Assembly: GCA_035652095.1 (NCBI GenBank) | Contig: DASREM010000028.1 | Coordinates: 310,001 to 374,000 of the forward strand | Direction: 5' to 3' | DNA from: DASREM01 sp035652095 | GTDB lineage: Bacteria > Acidobacteriota > Terriglobia > Terriglobales > Acidobacteriaceae | DNA: 64,000 nucleotides | Shown here: in pieces, positions 7,443-16,300 of the stretch | Layout: each line of letters opens with the position of its first letter | Position numbering within the stretch: the stretch's first letter is position 1 | Notes under the pieces: model-generated | The model's database searches: none | What the model was told of the DNA's origin: nothing | Seen by the model: the letters and a program-made list of their open reading frames with translations, nothing else | Made by a program: the position numbers and the translations under genes

Positions 7443-8294
7443 CTAGCTCCGATTTGACCGCTCGCGGATCGCCTTTTCGGTGTCCAGCGCCTGTTGGCGA
7501 ACATGATCGGGAATCTCCGGCAACTCGCGTTCATAGGTTCGAACGATCGGCAGATCTTCCGGTTGGCCAATCAAGTAGAGCGCGCGCAGCGCTTCCCACA
7601 CTTGTTCGGTGCCGGGGTCGAGTGTGCCGATTTCGCTCCCGGCGGCGACTTTTTGTCCGGGTTGAATGGAGAGTGCGCGCAGGCGCCCGGTGATGGGCGA
7701 ACGAATTTCAGATTGCTGGCCGTCATGATCAATCTTGGCAACGATTCCACCCTGATGAATCGGCGTGCCGACTGCGCTGGTATCCAACACTTTTCCTGCT
7801 TGTGAAGCGATGATGGTCGCAGGTTGCAGCAAGGCCACGATTTGTGGCCGGCCCGTGGCGTCGCCGAATCGAACCAGCGACAATGCGGCATTGCCACGCA
7901 CCATGGGCGAGGGATCGCTCAGCATCTTGAGCAGTGCTGCATGAAAGTCCGCTCCGGCGGTGTCTTGCCCCATGACCCAGGCGTCGGTGTTGCGGACTTC
8001 TTCCACGGGATACGACGAGAGTCGAACCACGTCGGGATACCAGCGCTTGACGGAGGCATCGTGTTTGTTCATGCGCTCGCCCAGTTGCACCAGCGCGTGC
8101 TGGATGTGGCGAGGCTTCTTATCGTCGTGCAGATACTCCTCGAGACTCTTGTCAGAGAGCTGTCGCCCGAACCAAGTGTTCCACCAGAAAAGGAACGGCA
8201 TGAGCACGATCAGCCATGCGGTCAGAAAAAACAGCAATCGCTGGCCGGTGGTCATGCGACGCTTGGGTTTGGGTTCGCTAACGAGATCAGACAT
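7443..8294 (-). CDS. Membrane-anchored HEAT-repeat protein with lipoyl-like insert
   Basis: The 283-residue protein has one N-terminal membrane segment (about residues 19-42) after a basic stretch, then HEAT-like helices (for example DPSPMVRGNAALSLVRFG near 140). A segment at about 165-230 reads like a biotinyl/lipoyl or HlyD barrel-sandwich domain (SPITGRLRALSIQPGQKVAA), without the lysine motif needed for biotin or lipoate. It returns to HEAT-type helices (TEQVWEALRALYLIGQPED). Function is unknown. It ends the respiratory block, so a scaffold or assembly role is possible but not shown. Confidence 0.7.
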   Translation of the reverse strand: MSDLVSEPKPKRRMTTGQRLLFFLTAWLIVLMPFLFWWNTWFGRQLSDKSLEEYLHDDKKPRHIQHALVQLGERMNKHDASVKRWYPDVVRLSSYPVEEVRNTDAWVMGQDTAGADFHAALLKMLSDPSPMVRGNAALSLVRFGDATGRPQIVALLQPATIIASQAGKVLDTSAVGTPIHQGGIVAKIDHDGQQSEIRSPITGRLRALSIQPGQKVAAGSEIGTLDPGTEQVWEALRALYLIGQPEDLPIVRTYERELPEIPDHVRQQALDTEKAIRERSNRS

Positions 8295-8302
8295 TGGGAA
8301 AA

Positions 8303-8308
8303 ACTATA
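8303..8308 (-). promoter_or_regulatory. -10 box TATAGT, 8 nt before the HEAT/lipoyl start
   Basis: On the minus strand TATAGT is followed by exactly 8 nt (TTTTCCCA) and then the ATG at 8294. This is the same spacing as at the ferredoxin gene. A heptamer array begins 3 nt upstream of the box. A leaderless or nearly leaderless transcript is implied. Confidence 0.5.
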
Positions 8309-8311
8309 ACA

Positions 8312-8407
8312 GCATTCAGCACTCAGCAATCGCATTCAGCCAAGACGCATCGCTTCACGGGCGGAGAATCTCGACTGGCTGAATGCTGAGTGCTGAATGC
8401 CGAATAC
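8312..8407. repeat. Inverted pair of heptamer arrays
   Basis: Left arm 8312-8338 contains GCATTCA, GCACTCA, then a 6-bp slip and GCATTCA. Right arm 8380-8407 contains TGAATGC, TGAGTGC, TGAATGC, CGAATAC. The arms are reverse complements and can form a stem with a 41-nt loop. The right arm touches the stop codon of the small gene at 8408. Unit sequences match those at 6.5-6.7 kb. Confidence 0.85.
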
Positions 8408-8677
8408 TCACTCCACCACATCCGCGTCCAGTACTCGATCCTGCTCCAGGTAATGCGAGACGGCGTACTGTGCGAGCAGCGGCGTTTGCAGTTTGATCTC
8501 GGCGCCGATCCATTCGCCTTTGGCATGAGGGGCGTTGAGGGGATGGTTGCAACGGCCTCCGCTGCCGAATTGCGGGCCGAAGTCGGCACTTTGGATTTCG
8601 TCGTATTGCTTGAGTTCGCGCCAGGCTTCGTCACCTACCGTGCCGGAGACGTCGATCTTGAGTCGTACAGTCGCCAT
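8408..8677 (-). CDS. Small protein of unknown function
   Basis: This 89-residue ORF starts at ATG 8677 (a TTG one codon earlier is also open). The sequence MATVRLKIDVSGTVGDEAWR, with later GEWIGAEIKLQTPLLAQY, has a mixed composition with no low-complexity bias, unlike the shadow frames around it. It has no signal peptide or membrane segment, and one Cys within GGRCNHPL. It fills the gap between two heptamer-array loci in the middle of a same-strand run. I do not recognise a family. It could be a minor cytoplasmic partner of its neighbours. Confidence 0.55.
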   Translation of the reverse strand: MATVRLKIDVSGTVGDEAWRELKQYDEIQSADFGPQFGSGGRCNHPLNAPHAKGEWIGAEIKLQTPLLAQYAVSHYLEQDRVLDADVVE

Positions 8678-8683
8678 CAAAAG

Positions 8684-8799
8684 ATTTTCAATTTTCGATT
8701 GCCAATTGCCAAGTGAACATCAAAAACATGAACCACAGAGGACACGAAGGTTCACGAAGAAAAAGCATCTCCCGGTCTTCAATCGACAATTGGCAATTC
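8684..8799. repeat. Inverted pair of heptamer arrays, AT-rich type
   Basis: Left arm 8684-8711 holds four heptamers (ATTTTCA, ATTTTCG, ATTGCCA, ATTGCCA). Right arm 8779-8799 holds three (TCAATCG, ACAATTG, GCAATTC), reverse complementary to the left. The unit is unlike the GC-rich one at 8312 although the two loci are only about 280 bp apart. The right arm runs into the stop codon of the DUF420 gene and the left arm occupies the ribosome-binding region of the small gene. Confidence 0.8.
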
Positions 8800-9233
8800 T
8801 ATGGGGCAAATATCTGGTACAGCATGAAATAAATCACCACGCCCGTAACTGAGACGTACAGCCACAGCGGAAATGTCCAGCGGGCAATTTTGCGATGACG
8901 GTCGAAACGTTCCCGCAAGGCGCGGCTCAGCGTGATGATCACCATCGGCACAATAACCGCGGCCAGAATGGTGTGCGTCGTCAAAATCGTGAAGTACAGA
9001 GTTCGCCAAACGCCTTGCCCCTGAAAATGCACCGAGCCAACGTGGGCGTGGTAGTAGAGATATGAAATCAGAAACAGGCTTGAGGACGTCAGTGCCGCGA
9101 TCATGACAGCGCGGTGAGCAGCCATACGTCCGCGGACGATGAAACCCCGACCTACAACAAGCAACACGGCGCTGGTGCCATTCAGCACCGCGTCAATGAC
9201 CGGGTAGATCGCGTATTGAGAAGCGATTTGCAT
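8799..9233 (-). CDS. DUF420 membrane protein (cytochrome oxidase assembly-like)
   Basis: This 144-residue protein has four hydrophobic segments and the DUF420 pattern: NGTSAVLLVVGRGFIVRGRM, AAHRAVMIAALTSSSLFL, YYHAHVGSVHFQGQGVWRT, TTHTILAAVIVPMV and the RHRKIARWTFPLWLYVSVTG block. Conserved His residues in the AAHR, YYHAH, THTIL and RHRKIAR motifs fit a heme- or metal-handling role. DUF420 genes (CtaM/YozB group) are commonly found with heme-copper oxidase assembly genes; here ctaA lies three genes upstream. It is an inner-membrane protein; a role in cytochrome oxidase maturation is inferred from family and context. Confidence 0.85.
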   Translation of the reverse strand: MQIASQYAIYPVIDAVLNGTSAVLLVVGRGFIVRGRMAAHRAVMIAALTSSSLFLISYLYYHAHVGSVHFQGQGVWRTLYFTILTTHTILAAVIVPMVIITLSRALRERFDRHRKIARWTFPLWLYVSVTGVVIYFMLYQIFAP

Positions 9234-9260
9234 TGTTGATCGTTGATTTTCAATTCAACA
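9233..9260. repeat. Short heptamer array at the DUF420 start
   Basis: Four heptamers TTGTTGA, TCGTTGA, TTTTCAA, TTCAACA run without gap. The first two and last two are approximate reverse complements, so the array can fold on itself. It begins at the last base of the DUF420 start codon and replaces its ribosome-binding region. Confidence 0.6.
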
Positions 9261-9270
9261 ACCAAATCCC

Positions 9271-10095
9271 TCAGGCCGCTGGTTTTGTCGTTCTCCGGTT
9301 CACCATGATAAATGCCAGGCCGAACATGAACAGTGTAAACAGCACCAGCGTAGCCATCGAGGCCTGCAGCGAGAACTGCGACGGGCTGCCGGGATAGAGC
9401 AATGTGCGCAGCGCCTCGACTCCGTAGGTTAGCGGGTTCACCTGCATCAGAATACGAACCCATCCGGATGCCCCGGAGAGCGGGAACAGCGATCCCGACA
9501 AGAGCCACAGCGGAATCAGGAAAAGGTTGATGATGGCGTGAAAGGCCTGCGAGGAATCCATGGGCCAGGCAATGGCGAAGCCCAGCGCCGTCAGCGCAAA
9601 CGAGACCAGGAAAATGACCACCGCGACCAGCAGAAATTGCGAGACGGTCATGTGAATGCCGACCAGCGGAGCGAACACTAGAAAAATCAATCCTTGAATG
9701 GCCGAGAGGGTTGTTCCCCCCAAGACCTTACCCAATACGATGGCGCTTCGCGGCACCGGAGCGACCAGCACCGACAGCAGAAAGCCTTCCTTACGATCTT
9801 CGATCACCGACATCATGGTGAAGATCGAAGTAAAGAGCACGATCATGATGAGCGCGCCGGGATAGAAGTAGTCGAGATAGTGCTGTTGTCCGGCAGCCTC
9901 GCCGGAGCGAAAAGAGGTGCCGAAGCCCGAGCCTATGACGACCCAGAAAAGGAGCGGCGAGGCGATCACCCCGATCACGCGGCTGCGCTGGCGATAAAAG
10001 CGCACGATTTCGCGCAGCCAGAGGGTATACGCCGGAAGCATCAAGCCGGCGGAGATCGGGGCGGTGGTCGGGAGAGCTGCGGTGCGAGTTGCCAT
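9271..10095 (-). CDS. ABC-2 type transporter permease
   Basis: The 274-residue protein has about six membrane segments and the ABC2_membrane layout: a short N-terminal cytosolic part ending in WLREIVRFYRQRSRVIGVIA, the loop EDRKEGFLLSVLVAPVPRS between segments 2 and 3, and the conserved MDSSQAFHAIINLFLIPLWL with LSGSLFPLSGA near segment 5. It pairs with the ATPase encoded just upstream (122-bp gap). Substrate is unknown. Its position between ctaA and DUF420 hints at a role in cytochrome or copper-site assembly, but ABC-2 exporters of this type also move drugs, lipids or glycans. Confidence 0.88.
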   Translation of the reverse strand: MATRTAALPTTAPISAGLMLPAYTLWLREIVRFYRQRSRVIGVIASPLLFWVVIGSGFGTSFRSGEAAGQQHYLDYFYPGALIMIVLFTSIFTMMSVIEDRKEGFLLSVLVAPVPRSAIVLGKVLGGTTLSAIQGLIFLVFAPLVGIHMTVSQFLLVAVVIFLVSFALTALGFAIAWPMDSSQAFHAIINLFLIPLWLLSGSLFPLSGASGWVRILMQVNPLTYGVEALRTLLYPGSPSQFSLQASMATLVLFTLFMFGLAFIMVNRRTTKPAA

Positions 10096-10192
10096 AATTG
10101 GTGTATTCGGTTCTGCTTTGCACTGAGTGTTGCGTTACCGCACGCAAGATCCTTCGCCTTTGGCTCCAGGATGACGTCATCAAAGGGAACCA

Positions 10193-10226
10193 GATTCTCC
10201 TAGGAAGCCAACAATTCCTAGGAATC
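10193..10226. other. Intra-operon hairpin with palindromic CCTAGG arms
   Basis: The arm GATTCTCCTAGGAA (10193-10206) pairs with TTCCTAGGAATC (10215-10226) apart from a 2-nt bulge, leaving an 8-nt loop. It overlaps the last codons of the ABC ATPase gene and lies upstream of the permease on the minus strand. It may tune expression between the two subunits. No T-run follows, so it is not a classical terminator. Confidence 0.45.
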
Positions 10227-11225
10227 TTGATTCTCCTCGTCAGTCCAAAACCGGTGGCCGGTGCGGTGAATGAAAACGTCTTCCAGTGTTGGCTTGCTTA
10301 CCGAGATGGACTGAATCTGTCCCGGGAACGCTTCCGCGAGTTCGGCGATGAAGCGATGGCCGTGTTCCTGCTCCAGGCGGATTCGCGATTGCTCGTTGTC
10401 GCCGATTACTGTTGCCTCCACCCCGAAACGCGCAGAGATGGCAGAGGCCAGATCACTCGCATTGCGGGCAGCCTCGAGCCAGATTACGTCTCCGCCGATT
10501 TCCTGTTTCAGTTCAGCGGGGGTGCCGAGCGCAACCAGGTTTCCTTCGTTCAAAATCGCCAACCGATCGCAACGCTCGGCTTCTTCCATCAGGTGCGTGG
10601 TCACGATCACAGTCACCTGCTCTTCATCGCGCAGGACGGCGAGGTATTGCCAGAGATCGCGGCGCGCGCCGGGATCGAGCCCGGTCGTGGGTTCATCAAG
10701 CAGCAACACGGTCGGGTGATGGAGCAGGCCCTTCGCTAGCTCCACGCGGCGCTGCATGCCTCCGGAGAAGGTTTCGACTTTCTCTTTCGCGCGATCGGCC
10801 AAGCCAACGCGGCCGAGGATCTCTTTAATCCGGCCGTCGAGGGCTGGTCCGTGAAGGCCATAAAGATGTCCCTGGTGCTTAAGATTTTCCGCGGCGGTGA
10901 GCTTGATATCGACGCTCTGGGCCTGGAAGACCACCCCGATCTGGCGGCGCAACTGGTTGGGTTCTTTTGCTGCGTCAAAGCCCATGATGATGGCGCGGCC
11001 GCCAACCGGGACCATCAGGGTCGAGAGGATACGGAAAAGGGTGGTTTTTCCGCTTCCATTGGGGCCCAGCAATCCGAACAATTCGGCGCGACCCACATCG
11101 AAGGACACGCCATTCAGCGCGGTGCGATTCTCGTAGCGATGCACGAGATTTTGCACTGAAATGGTAGAAGATTGCGACGTGAGGCGGTCGGGGTCTGCCA
11201 AGGTTACGGGTGCGTTGAGGGCCAC
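10218..11225 (-). CDS. ABC transporter ATP-binding protein
   Basis: Walker A is GPNGSGKTTL, the signature is FSGGMQRRVELAKGL, and Walker B is VLLLDEPTTGLD, followed by the switch His in TTHLMEEAERC. The roughly 100-residue C-terminal extension after the nucleotide-binding domain is typical of DrrA-like ABC-2 exporters. I chose the GTG at 11225 (335 residues), because the longer frame to 11318 adds a basic, unconserved stretch. It drives the permease encoded immediately downstream. Transport substrate unknown; the operon suggests a link to respiratory-chain assembly. Confidence 0.9.
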   Translation of the reverse strand: MALNAPVTLADPDRLTSQSSTISVQNLVHRYENRTALNGVSFDVGRAELFGLLGPNGSGKTTLFRILSTLMVPVGGRAIIMGFDAAKEPNQLRRQIGVVFQAQSVDIKLTAAENLKHQGHLYGLHGPALDGRIKEILGRVGLADRAKEKVETFSGGMQRRVELAKGLLHHPTVLLLDEPTTGLDPGARRDLWQYLAVLRDEEQVTVIVTTHLMEEAERCDRLAILNEGNLVALGTPAELKQEIGGDVIWLEAARNASDLASAISARFGVEATVIGDNEQSRIRLEQEHGHRFIAELAEAFPGQIQSISVSKPTLEDVFIHRTGHRFWTDEENQDS

Positions 11226-11315
11226 ACGGTATTTTACAGCAGTGGGCACAAGCAAAATCTTAAATCGCGAGATGGCTGAGAACCGCCGCAGAGACCGCGC
11301 AAATCTAACTCGCAC

Positions 11316-11340
11316 CACAGCCGAGGCGGCTGTCGCTTGC
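11316..11340. repeat. Palindromic intergenic repeat, CAGCCG family
   Basis: ACAGCCG and CGGCTGT are separated by AGG and followed by CGCT, matching the copy at 18802. It lies in the gap between ctaA and the ABC ATPase on the minus strand, touching the last codon of ctaA within 3 bp. Confidence 0.7.
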
Positions 11341-11342
11341 CG

Positions 11343-12308
11343 CTATGCACCCTGCGAGGCGGGCTTGCGGGCCCCGGCTGTTACTCTCTCTTCGAATGCG
11401 ATTGGAACGTGACGCCAGACCTGGATGGCAAGGATAACGGTTGTCGCGAGAAGCAAGGCGCCCACCGCGACATGCGCGACGGTCGAGATGACCATGGGCA
11501 ATTCAGGTTGCACCGCATCGTGTCCCCATTGCACTCGGGTCAGGAAGGCGAGGAAGCCGAGACAGAGCTGCGTGATGAGCAGAAACATGATGGTCACTGC
11601 GGGACGGCGGACCGCTTCAATTTTGGAATAGACGGTCAATGCGCGGGCCGCTGTCCAGGTGAGAGCAATGGCCACCAGGGCGGCATGCACCACGTGCGGC
11701 CACCAACTCATGCCGTGGTGGCGGAACATCGCTCCCAAGACGAGTTGCACATAGAGCAGAAAGATCGAGAGCAGGGCCAGGGTAAACAGCTTGGGCTTGC
11801 GCTGATCGTTTTCCACCTGGGGCACTTCTTCAACCCAGCGCGGGCCAGTGAACATGGCAATGCAGACGGCGATGCAGAAGAAGGTCTGCGCAATGGCGGC
11901 GTGGGCCGATGAGACCGCCGGCGGAAGAAAATGAAGTACGGTGATCCCGCCCAGAATCCCTTGAATGATGACAGTCCCAAGTGCTCCGATGGCCAGACCC
12001 TTCAACCAGCGGCGCTTATCGGCGCGCCAGGTCCAGAAGGCAAGGATGATGGTGCAGAGTCCGACCAGCTCGGCAATCATGCGATGGCTGTGTTCAAAGC
12101 GAACACCGCCGACCATGCGGGGAATCTTGTAGAGCGATCCGAACGAAGTTGGCCAGTCCGGAACCGAGAGTCCAGCGTCGTTGCTGGTCACCAGGGCCCC
12201 GGCGACGATCAGTACCAGCGTCGCAGCAGCGACGAATACGGCGAAGTTATGCAGGCCTTTGTTGTAGGGAAGAGCGAGCGACTTCAGTGGAGGCTCCTGG
12301 TTCGGCAT
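11343..12308 (-). CDS. ctaA: Heme A synthase, CtaA/COX15 family
   Basis: The 321-residue integral membrane protein has about eight hydrophobic segments. Family landmarks include VTSNDAGLSVPDWPTSFG, then FEHSHRMIAELVGL with the first heme-ligand His pair, the LGGITVLHFLPPAVSSAHA segment and a second bundle with FRHHGMSWWPHVVHA and QLCLGFLAF. CtaA oxidises the methyl group of heme O to give heme A for aa3-type oxidases. No oxidase or CtaB gene is in the window, so they should be elsewhere. A conserved cysteine pair in an extracellular loop, as in Gram-positive CtaA, is not evident, so this resembles the other COX15 types. Confidence 0.9.
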   Translation of the reverse strand: MPNQEPPLKSLALPYNKGLHNFAVFVAAATLVLIVAGALVTSNDAGLSVPDWPTSFGSLYKIPRMVGGVRFEHSHRMIAELVGLCTIILAFWTWRADKRRWLKGLAIGALGTVIIQGILGGITVLHFLPPAVSSAHAAIAQTFFCIAVCIAMFTGPRWVEEVPQVENDQRKPKLFTLALLSIFLLYVQLVLGAMFRHHGMSWWPHVVHAALVAIALTWTAARALTVYSKIEAVRRPAVTIMFLLITQLCLGFLAFLTRVQWGHDAVQPELPMVISTVAHVAVGALLLATTVILAIQVWRHVPIAFEERVTAGARKPASQGA

Positions 12309-12315
12309 GACGGCA

Positions 12316-12371
12316 TGTCACTTGGAATGGAAGAGAGTGGGACGTATCGCTACGTCCCACAGGAAGTGACA
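12316..12371. promoter_or_regulatory. Long two-step hairpin upstream of ctaA
   Basis: The outer arms TGTCACTT (12316-12323) and AAGTGACA (12364-12371) enclose a perfect 10-bp inner stem, GTGGGACGTA (12337-12346) and TACGTCCCAC (12351-12360), with a TCGC loop. It fills the 86-bp gap between the lipoprotein stop and the ctaA start, 8 nt from the latter. It has no T-run. It may be a processing or translational-control element; no protein site is recognised. Confidence 0.6.
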
Positions 12372-12394
12372 TAACATTCTAGCAGAGCAACAGC

Positions 12395-13189
12395 TTACAT
12401 CGCTCCGGCTTTGAAGGTCTGATCGACGGTTTTGCTGTCCTTCGGCGCAACCGTAACCTGCTGTGTCTGCTCGCCCAGCTTTTCCTGGACGAAGGCGAGT
12501 GTGTAGGTTCCCGGAGGCAGGCCCTTGATCTCGTATTTACCGTCCTTGTCGGTGACGGCATAGAACGGGTGCTTCACGACGTTGACGTACATCTTCATCC
12601 ACGGATGCTGGTTGCACTTGACCGGCAACATGATTTCTTCGCGGGCGAAGCTCTTCTCGATAGGGGCCGCGGCGGGAGGCTGCGACTCGTTCCACTCGCG
12701 GTTGTCTTTCGGAGTGGGGTGAATGTTGTGCGTAGTCTGATCGTCGTTCTTGATCTGAACGTTCTGCCCGGTCATGACGCCGAGCACGTGGGGATGATAT
12801 TGGCAACCCTTCTGGTCAATGACGACGGGGTCCTTGGGCACGTCAAAGGTGCGATCGCCCAGACCGTCCTTGACGTACACGAAAACGTTGGCCAGATCGC
12901 CGCCGCTCACTACCATGGTTTCGGCAACGTTATCGCCCTTGCAGGCTGAGTCCTGGCTCATATCAATCTTGCCCGGCTTGGGAGCGGTGCCGTCGTACTT
13001 CACAGTGCCGCTGATGGTGGCCACAGTGGCGGGATCAATCGGGGTAGCCGCGGGCGCCGGCGTTGCGGCTTTTTCTTCCGTCGCGTTAGAGGACTGTTCG
13101 GTGTTTTCTTTCTTGCTGCATGCACCCAGCAGCAGCAGGCTTGCCAGGCAGACCAGTGCGAGCACTGCCAGCCATGTCTTTCTAATCAT
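12395..13189 (-). CDS. Cupredoxin-like lipoprotein with regulatory-like C-terminal domain
   Basis: The 264-residue protein begins with a lipoprotein signal peptide ending LLLLGAC (lipidated Cys 24), then a Glu/Ala/Pro linker. Around residues 55-195 there is a beta-rich domain with THNIHPTP and CNQHPWM. The His, then Cys-x2-His-x2-Met order fits a type 1 copper site. The last about 55 residues (GKYEIKGLPPGTYTLAFVQE) form a carboxypeptidase-regulatory-like beta sandwich. It would sit on a periplasmic membrane face. Lying directly downstream of the octaheme cytochrome, it could accept electrons from the complex or handle copper for the oxidase. Metal binding is inferred from spacing only. Confidence 0.78.
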   Translation of the reverse strand: MIRKTWLAVLALVCLASLLLLGACSKKENTEQSSNATEEKAATPAPAATPIDPATVATISGTVKYDGTAPKPGKIDMSQDSACKGDNVAETMVVSGGDLANVFVYVKDGLGDRTFDVPKDPVVIDQKGCQYHPHVLGVMTGQNVQIKNDDQTTHNIHPTPKDNREWNESQPPAAAPIEKSFAREEIMLPVKCNQHPWMKMYVNVVKHPFYAVTDKDGKYEIKGLPPGTYTLAFVQEKLGEQTQQVTVAPKDSKTVDQTFKAGAM

Positions 13190-13291
13190 GATGTCGCCCC
13201 TTCATTTGGAGTATTTGAAATGTCCTTGTGAATCCGTAGCGCAGAACTTGCCCTCGAATATTTCCGCCATGTGAAGAGTTGTGCTCAACCT

Positions 13292-13310
13292 GGCAGCCGA
13301 GGGCGGCCAA
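13292..13310. repeat. Degenerate CAGCCG-family repeat
   Basis: GGCAGCCGAGGGCGGCCAAC keeps the left arm and spacer of the family but the right arm is altered. It lies in the 148-bp gap between the octaheme cytochrome and the lipoprotein gene, where nothing else is visible. Confidence 0.35.
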
Positions 13311-13337
13311 CCTACATTCATTCTCGACGCCAACATT

Positions 13338-16300
13338 CTAGCGCGAACCACCCGTCATTGCGCGTTGAGATGCGGAGGCCGTTGTTGCCGTTTTGGGACT
13401 GCCCGGCTCCCGGTTGGAAGCGCGCGCGTGTCCCATGGCGGACGCAACCCGACGTTGCTCTTCCGGAGTCAGTTGGAAGATGTAATCCACCAGCAGCTTG
13501 GTATGGTCCTTGTCATAGCCTTGGAACGTGGGTGGCGTCGGGCCAGCAAAGACCCACTGCGAGCCCTGCTTGCGAAACAGTCCTGACGGCATGGAAGTGC
13601 CCGGGCTGACGGCTTGCGGGTCGATGATCCAGCGTTCGACCCAATCGGGCTTCAGACGCTCCCTGGCCAGCAGGAAGTTCGGGGCAGTGGCGGTCTTGTC
13701 GTGAGCCGCGTCGCCGGTGGCGTGGCATTTCAGGCATGGTGCTGCGGTGCTGGAGAACAGGCTGCGCGCCATGTCGGTCTCTTTCGCGGTGAGGGTCGGG
13801 ACTTCTTCCGGAATGTACGGAATCGGCTGCTGCGAGAGCGCCTGGAAGAAGCGCACCAGCTTGCGCAGTTCATTGTCTGAAAAGGAGAACGTCGGCATGC
13901 GTACAGCGAGATAAGGACGCACGCCATTGCGGTTGGTGTCGCTGCTGCTGAGCGCAGGATTGCTAAGGAAACGGCGCAGCCATTCGGGATCCACGCGCGC
14001 GCCTTCGGTCAGAAGCTTGGGCGGCAACTGCTCAGGATTGTCGCGATAGTACTGCTGCTTCATCAGCGCGGTTTCCTGCCCCGGCGTGAACTGGTGGCAA
14101 CCCATGCAGTTGTACTTGGTGACAATCCACCAGCCTTCCTGAATGTCCTTGCGGGTATCGCCGGGCTTGTATTGATAGCTGGCGGGAAGGGAAGTTTCCT
14201 GGCTCCCGAGGAGGAAGGTGGTAAGCGCCTGAATCTGGTCCTTCGAAAGGTGGACGTTGGGCATGCGGAGCGCTTCTGTCTCCGATTTGATCTTGCCCTG
14301 GTCGTAAATATTAGGCTCGGCAAGCTTGTGTTCGAAGAATCCCTTGTGGTCGTACCACGGGCCTTTTGCGGGCCCTTCGGGCAGGCGCGCGAGATCCTCC
14401 TTATCGGTAATCGGCTCTTTGTTGCCGCGCTGCGCGGCTTCGGTGAACAGCGCGAAGTCGAGACGCTCGATCGGCTTGCTGCCCTCGAAGGTAAGCTCGG
14501 TGCCAATGCGGCCTTCATCTTCGAAGCCGGAAATTTCGTGGCATCCGGCGCAACCGTAGTGACGAACCCACTTCTTGCCTTCTTCTTTGAGGTTCGGGTC
14601 GTCCATGAAGGAAGCTTCGGGGTAGTCGGTGGGCTGCTTTTGTTTCCTGGTGATCAGGTAGGAAGCGATGTCCTGGGCGTCTTCCACGCTGAGACGCAGA
14701 CTGGGCATCACCGTCATGTTCTGCACTTGCAGTTCGTGGCCGTCGTTGGGGCACTTGCTGTGTTGCAAGTCGAACTGGTAGGGCAAGCCTTTCTTGGCGT
14801 AGTCCTCGGGGCCAATGTCCTTCTTCTCATACGGGCAGTACGGACGGGTGCGCTCGCGGGCGTTGTGGATCCAGCGGACAAGGTAGTCGTAATTTGCCTT
14901 TTCTCCGACACGCGTCAGGTTGGCCGCGAAGCTTCCGCCAATCTCGCTCGAGCCTTCACCCATGGAATGGCAGGCAAGGCAGCCGCGAGTTTCAAAGAGC
15001 TGTTTGCCGTGCTCCGCATTGCCGGGCTTCTGCTGCGGAGCTTTGTCGGTGAGCGCGGACTGCCAGATGTACGCCGAGATCGCCTGGATCTGGTGATCGG
15101 TGAGGCGGAAATTCGGCATCTTCGTCGTAGGACGGAAGTCGGTGGGTTTCTTCAGCCAGACTGGGATCCAGTTCTTATTCAGCTTGAGCCGGATGTCTTT
15201 GAGGTTGGGCCCGATCTTCTTCATGTCCTGCATCAGGCTGTGCGATTGAAAGTCGAGCTGCTGAATGCGGCCATCCATCTTGCTGTTGGCGACGCGGAGG
15301 CCGACCGCTTTTTCATTCAACTGGTTCGCCTCTTCGTTGCTTTGGGCGGCATCGGCCTGCTTCATCAGGTAGTCGGCCTGCTTGAGGTTATCAATCTTCT
15401 GCAACTCGAACTGCTTGATCTGCTGGCTGACGGAGTTCAGGTCTTCCGGTTCGCGGTCGTAGCCTTCATAGCGATGGCAGCCATTGCATCCGCGCTCGCG
15501 GAACAGGCGTTTGCCGAGGTTGATGACTTCCCAACTGCCACTGCTGGCCTTTGGCAGATACATGTCTGCGGAGTGGCAGGTCTGGCATCCGGCCTGCACG
15601 TTTTGCGCCGGATATAACGGCCAGAGCCAGTGCTCATAGTTGCCGTGGGCCTTCTCGACGCTGGTGGTAGCGCGGCCATTGCCCTGGTGGCAGGGCGAGC
15701 AGCCAAATTTTTCGGGATCGTGCGCCTTGAGCAGTTCGGGATCGGGATGACTCACAAAGGCCTGGGCATATTCGTCAGGCTTCTTCTGGCCCTTCGGAGT
15801 CATCACGGCAGCGGTAATTTTCAGCGGCTCGCGTGCGCCCATGTGGCAGGACTCGCAGCGATCCACGATGTTGGCTTCGGCCACATTGATCTGGACAATC
15901 TGCGGATCCCAATCTTTTGTCTTCTTCTCCAACCCTTCGATTTGCGACGGTGTAAGGTCCACCAGGTGATCGTTAATGTATTCGCTCAGTTTGGTCTGGG
16001 CTTCGGTAACGGGCTTGAGGAGATCTCCTAGTTCCGCGTTGAGCTTAGTGCGCTCGTCCTTGAGAGCGTTGTATTTTTCTTCCAGGTGAGGGAAGTCGTA
16101 TTTTTCTTTGTGTCCGTCCGGGAACTCGACGGTCCACTGCTTCTTCTTGTATTCCTCAAGGTCTTTCTTGTTGCTCGCCTTCCCGGATGCGCTCTCTTCG
16201 GTCTCGATGTGATAGGTGAGATAGTTTACGTACGCACGTTTGTCGGTGAAGACGTTCTGAACCGCGAGCACCTGGGCATTGAGATCGGCGATCTGCTTCT

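Noticed and set aside
14094..15617. 507-codon plus-strand frame across the octaheme cytochrome
   Set aside because: It is the antisense of the cytochrome gene; its length comes from the GC-rich codons of the real gene, and it lacks any motif or ribosome site.
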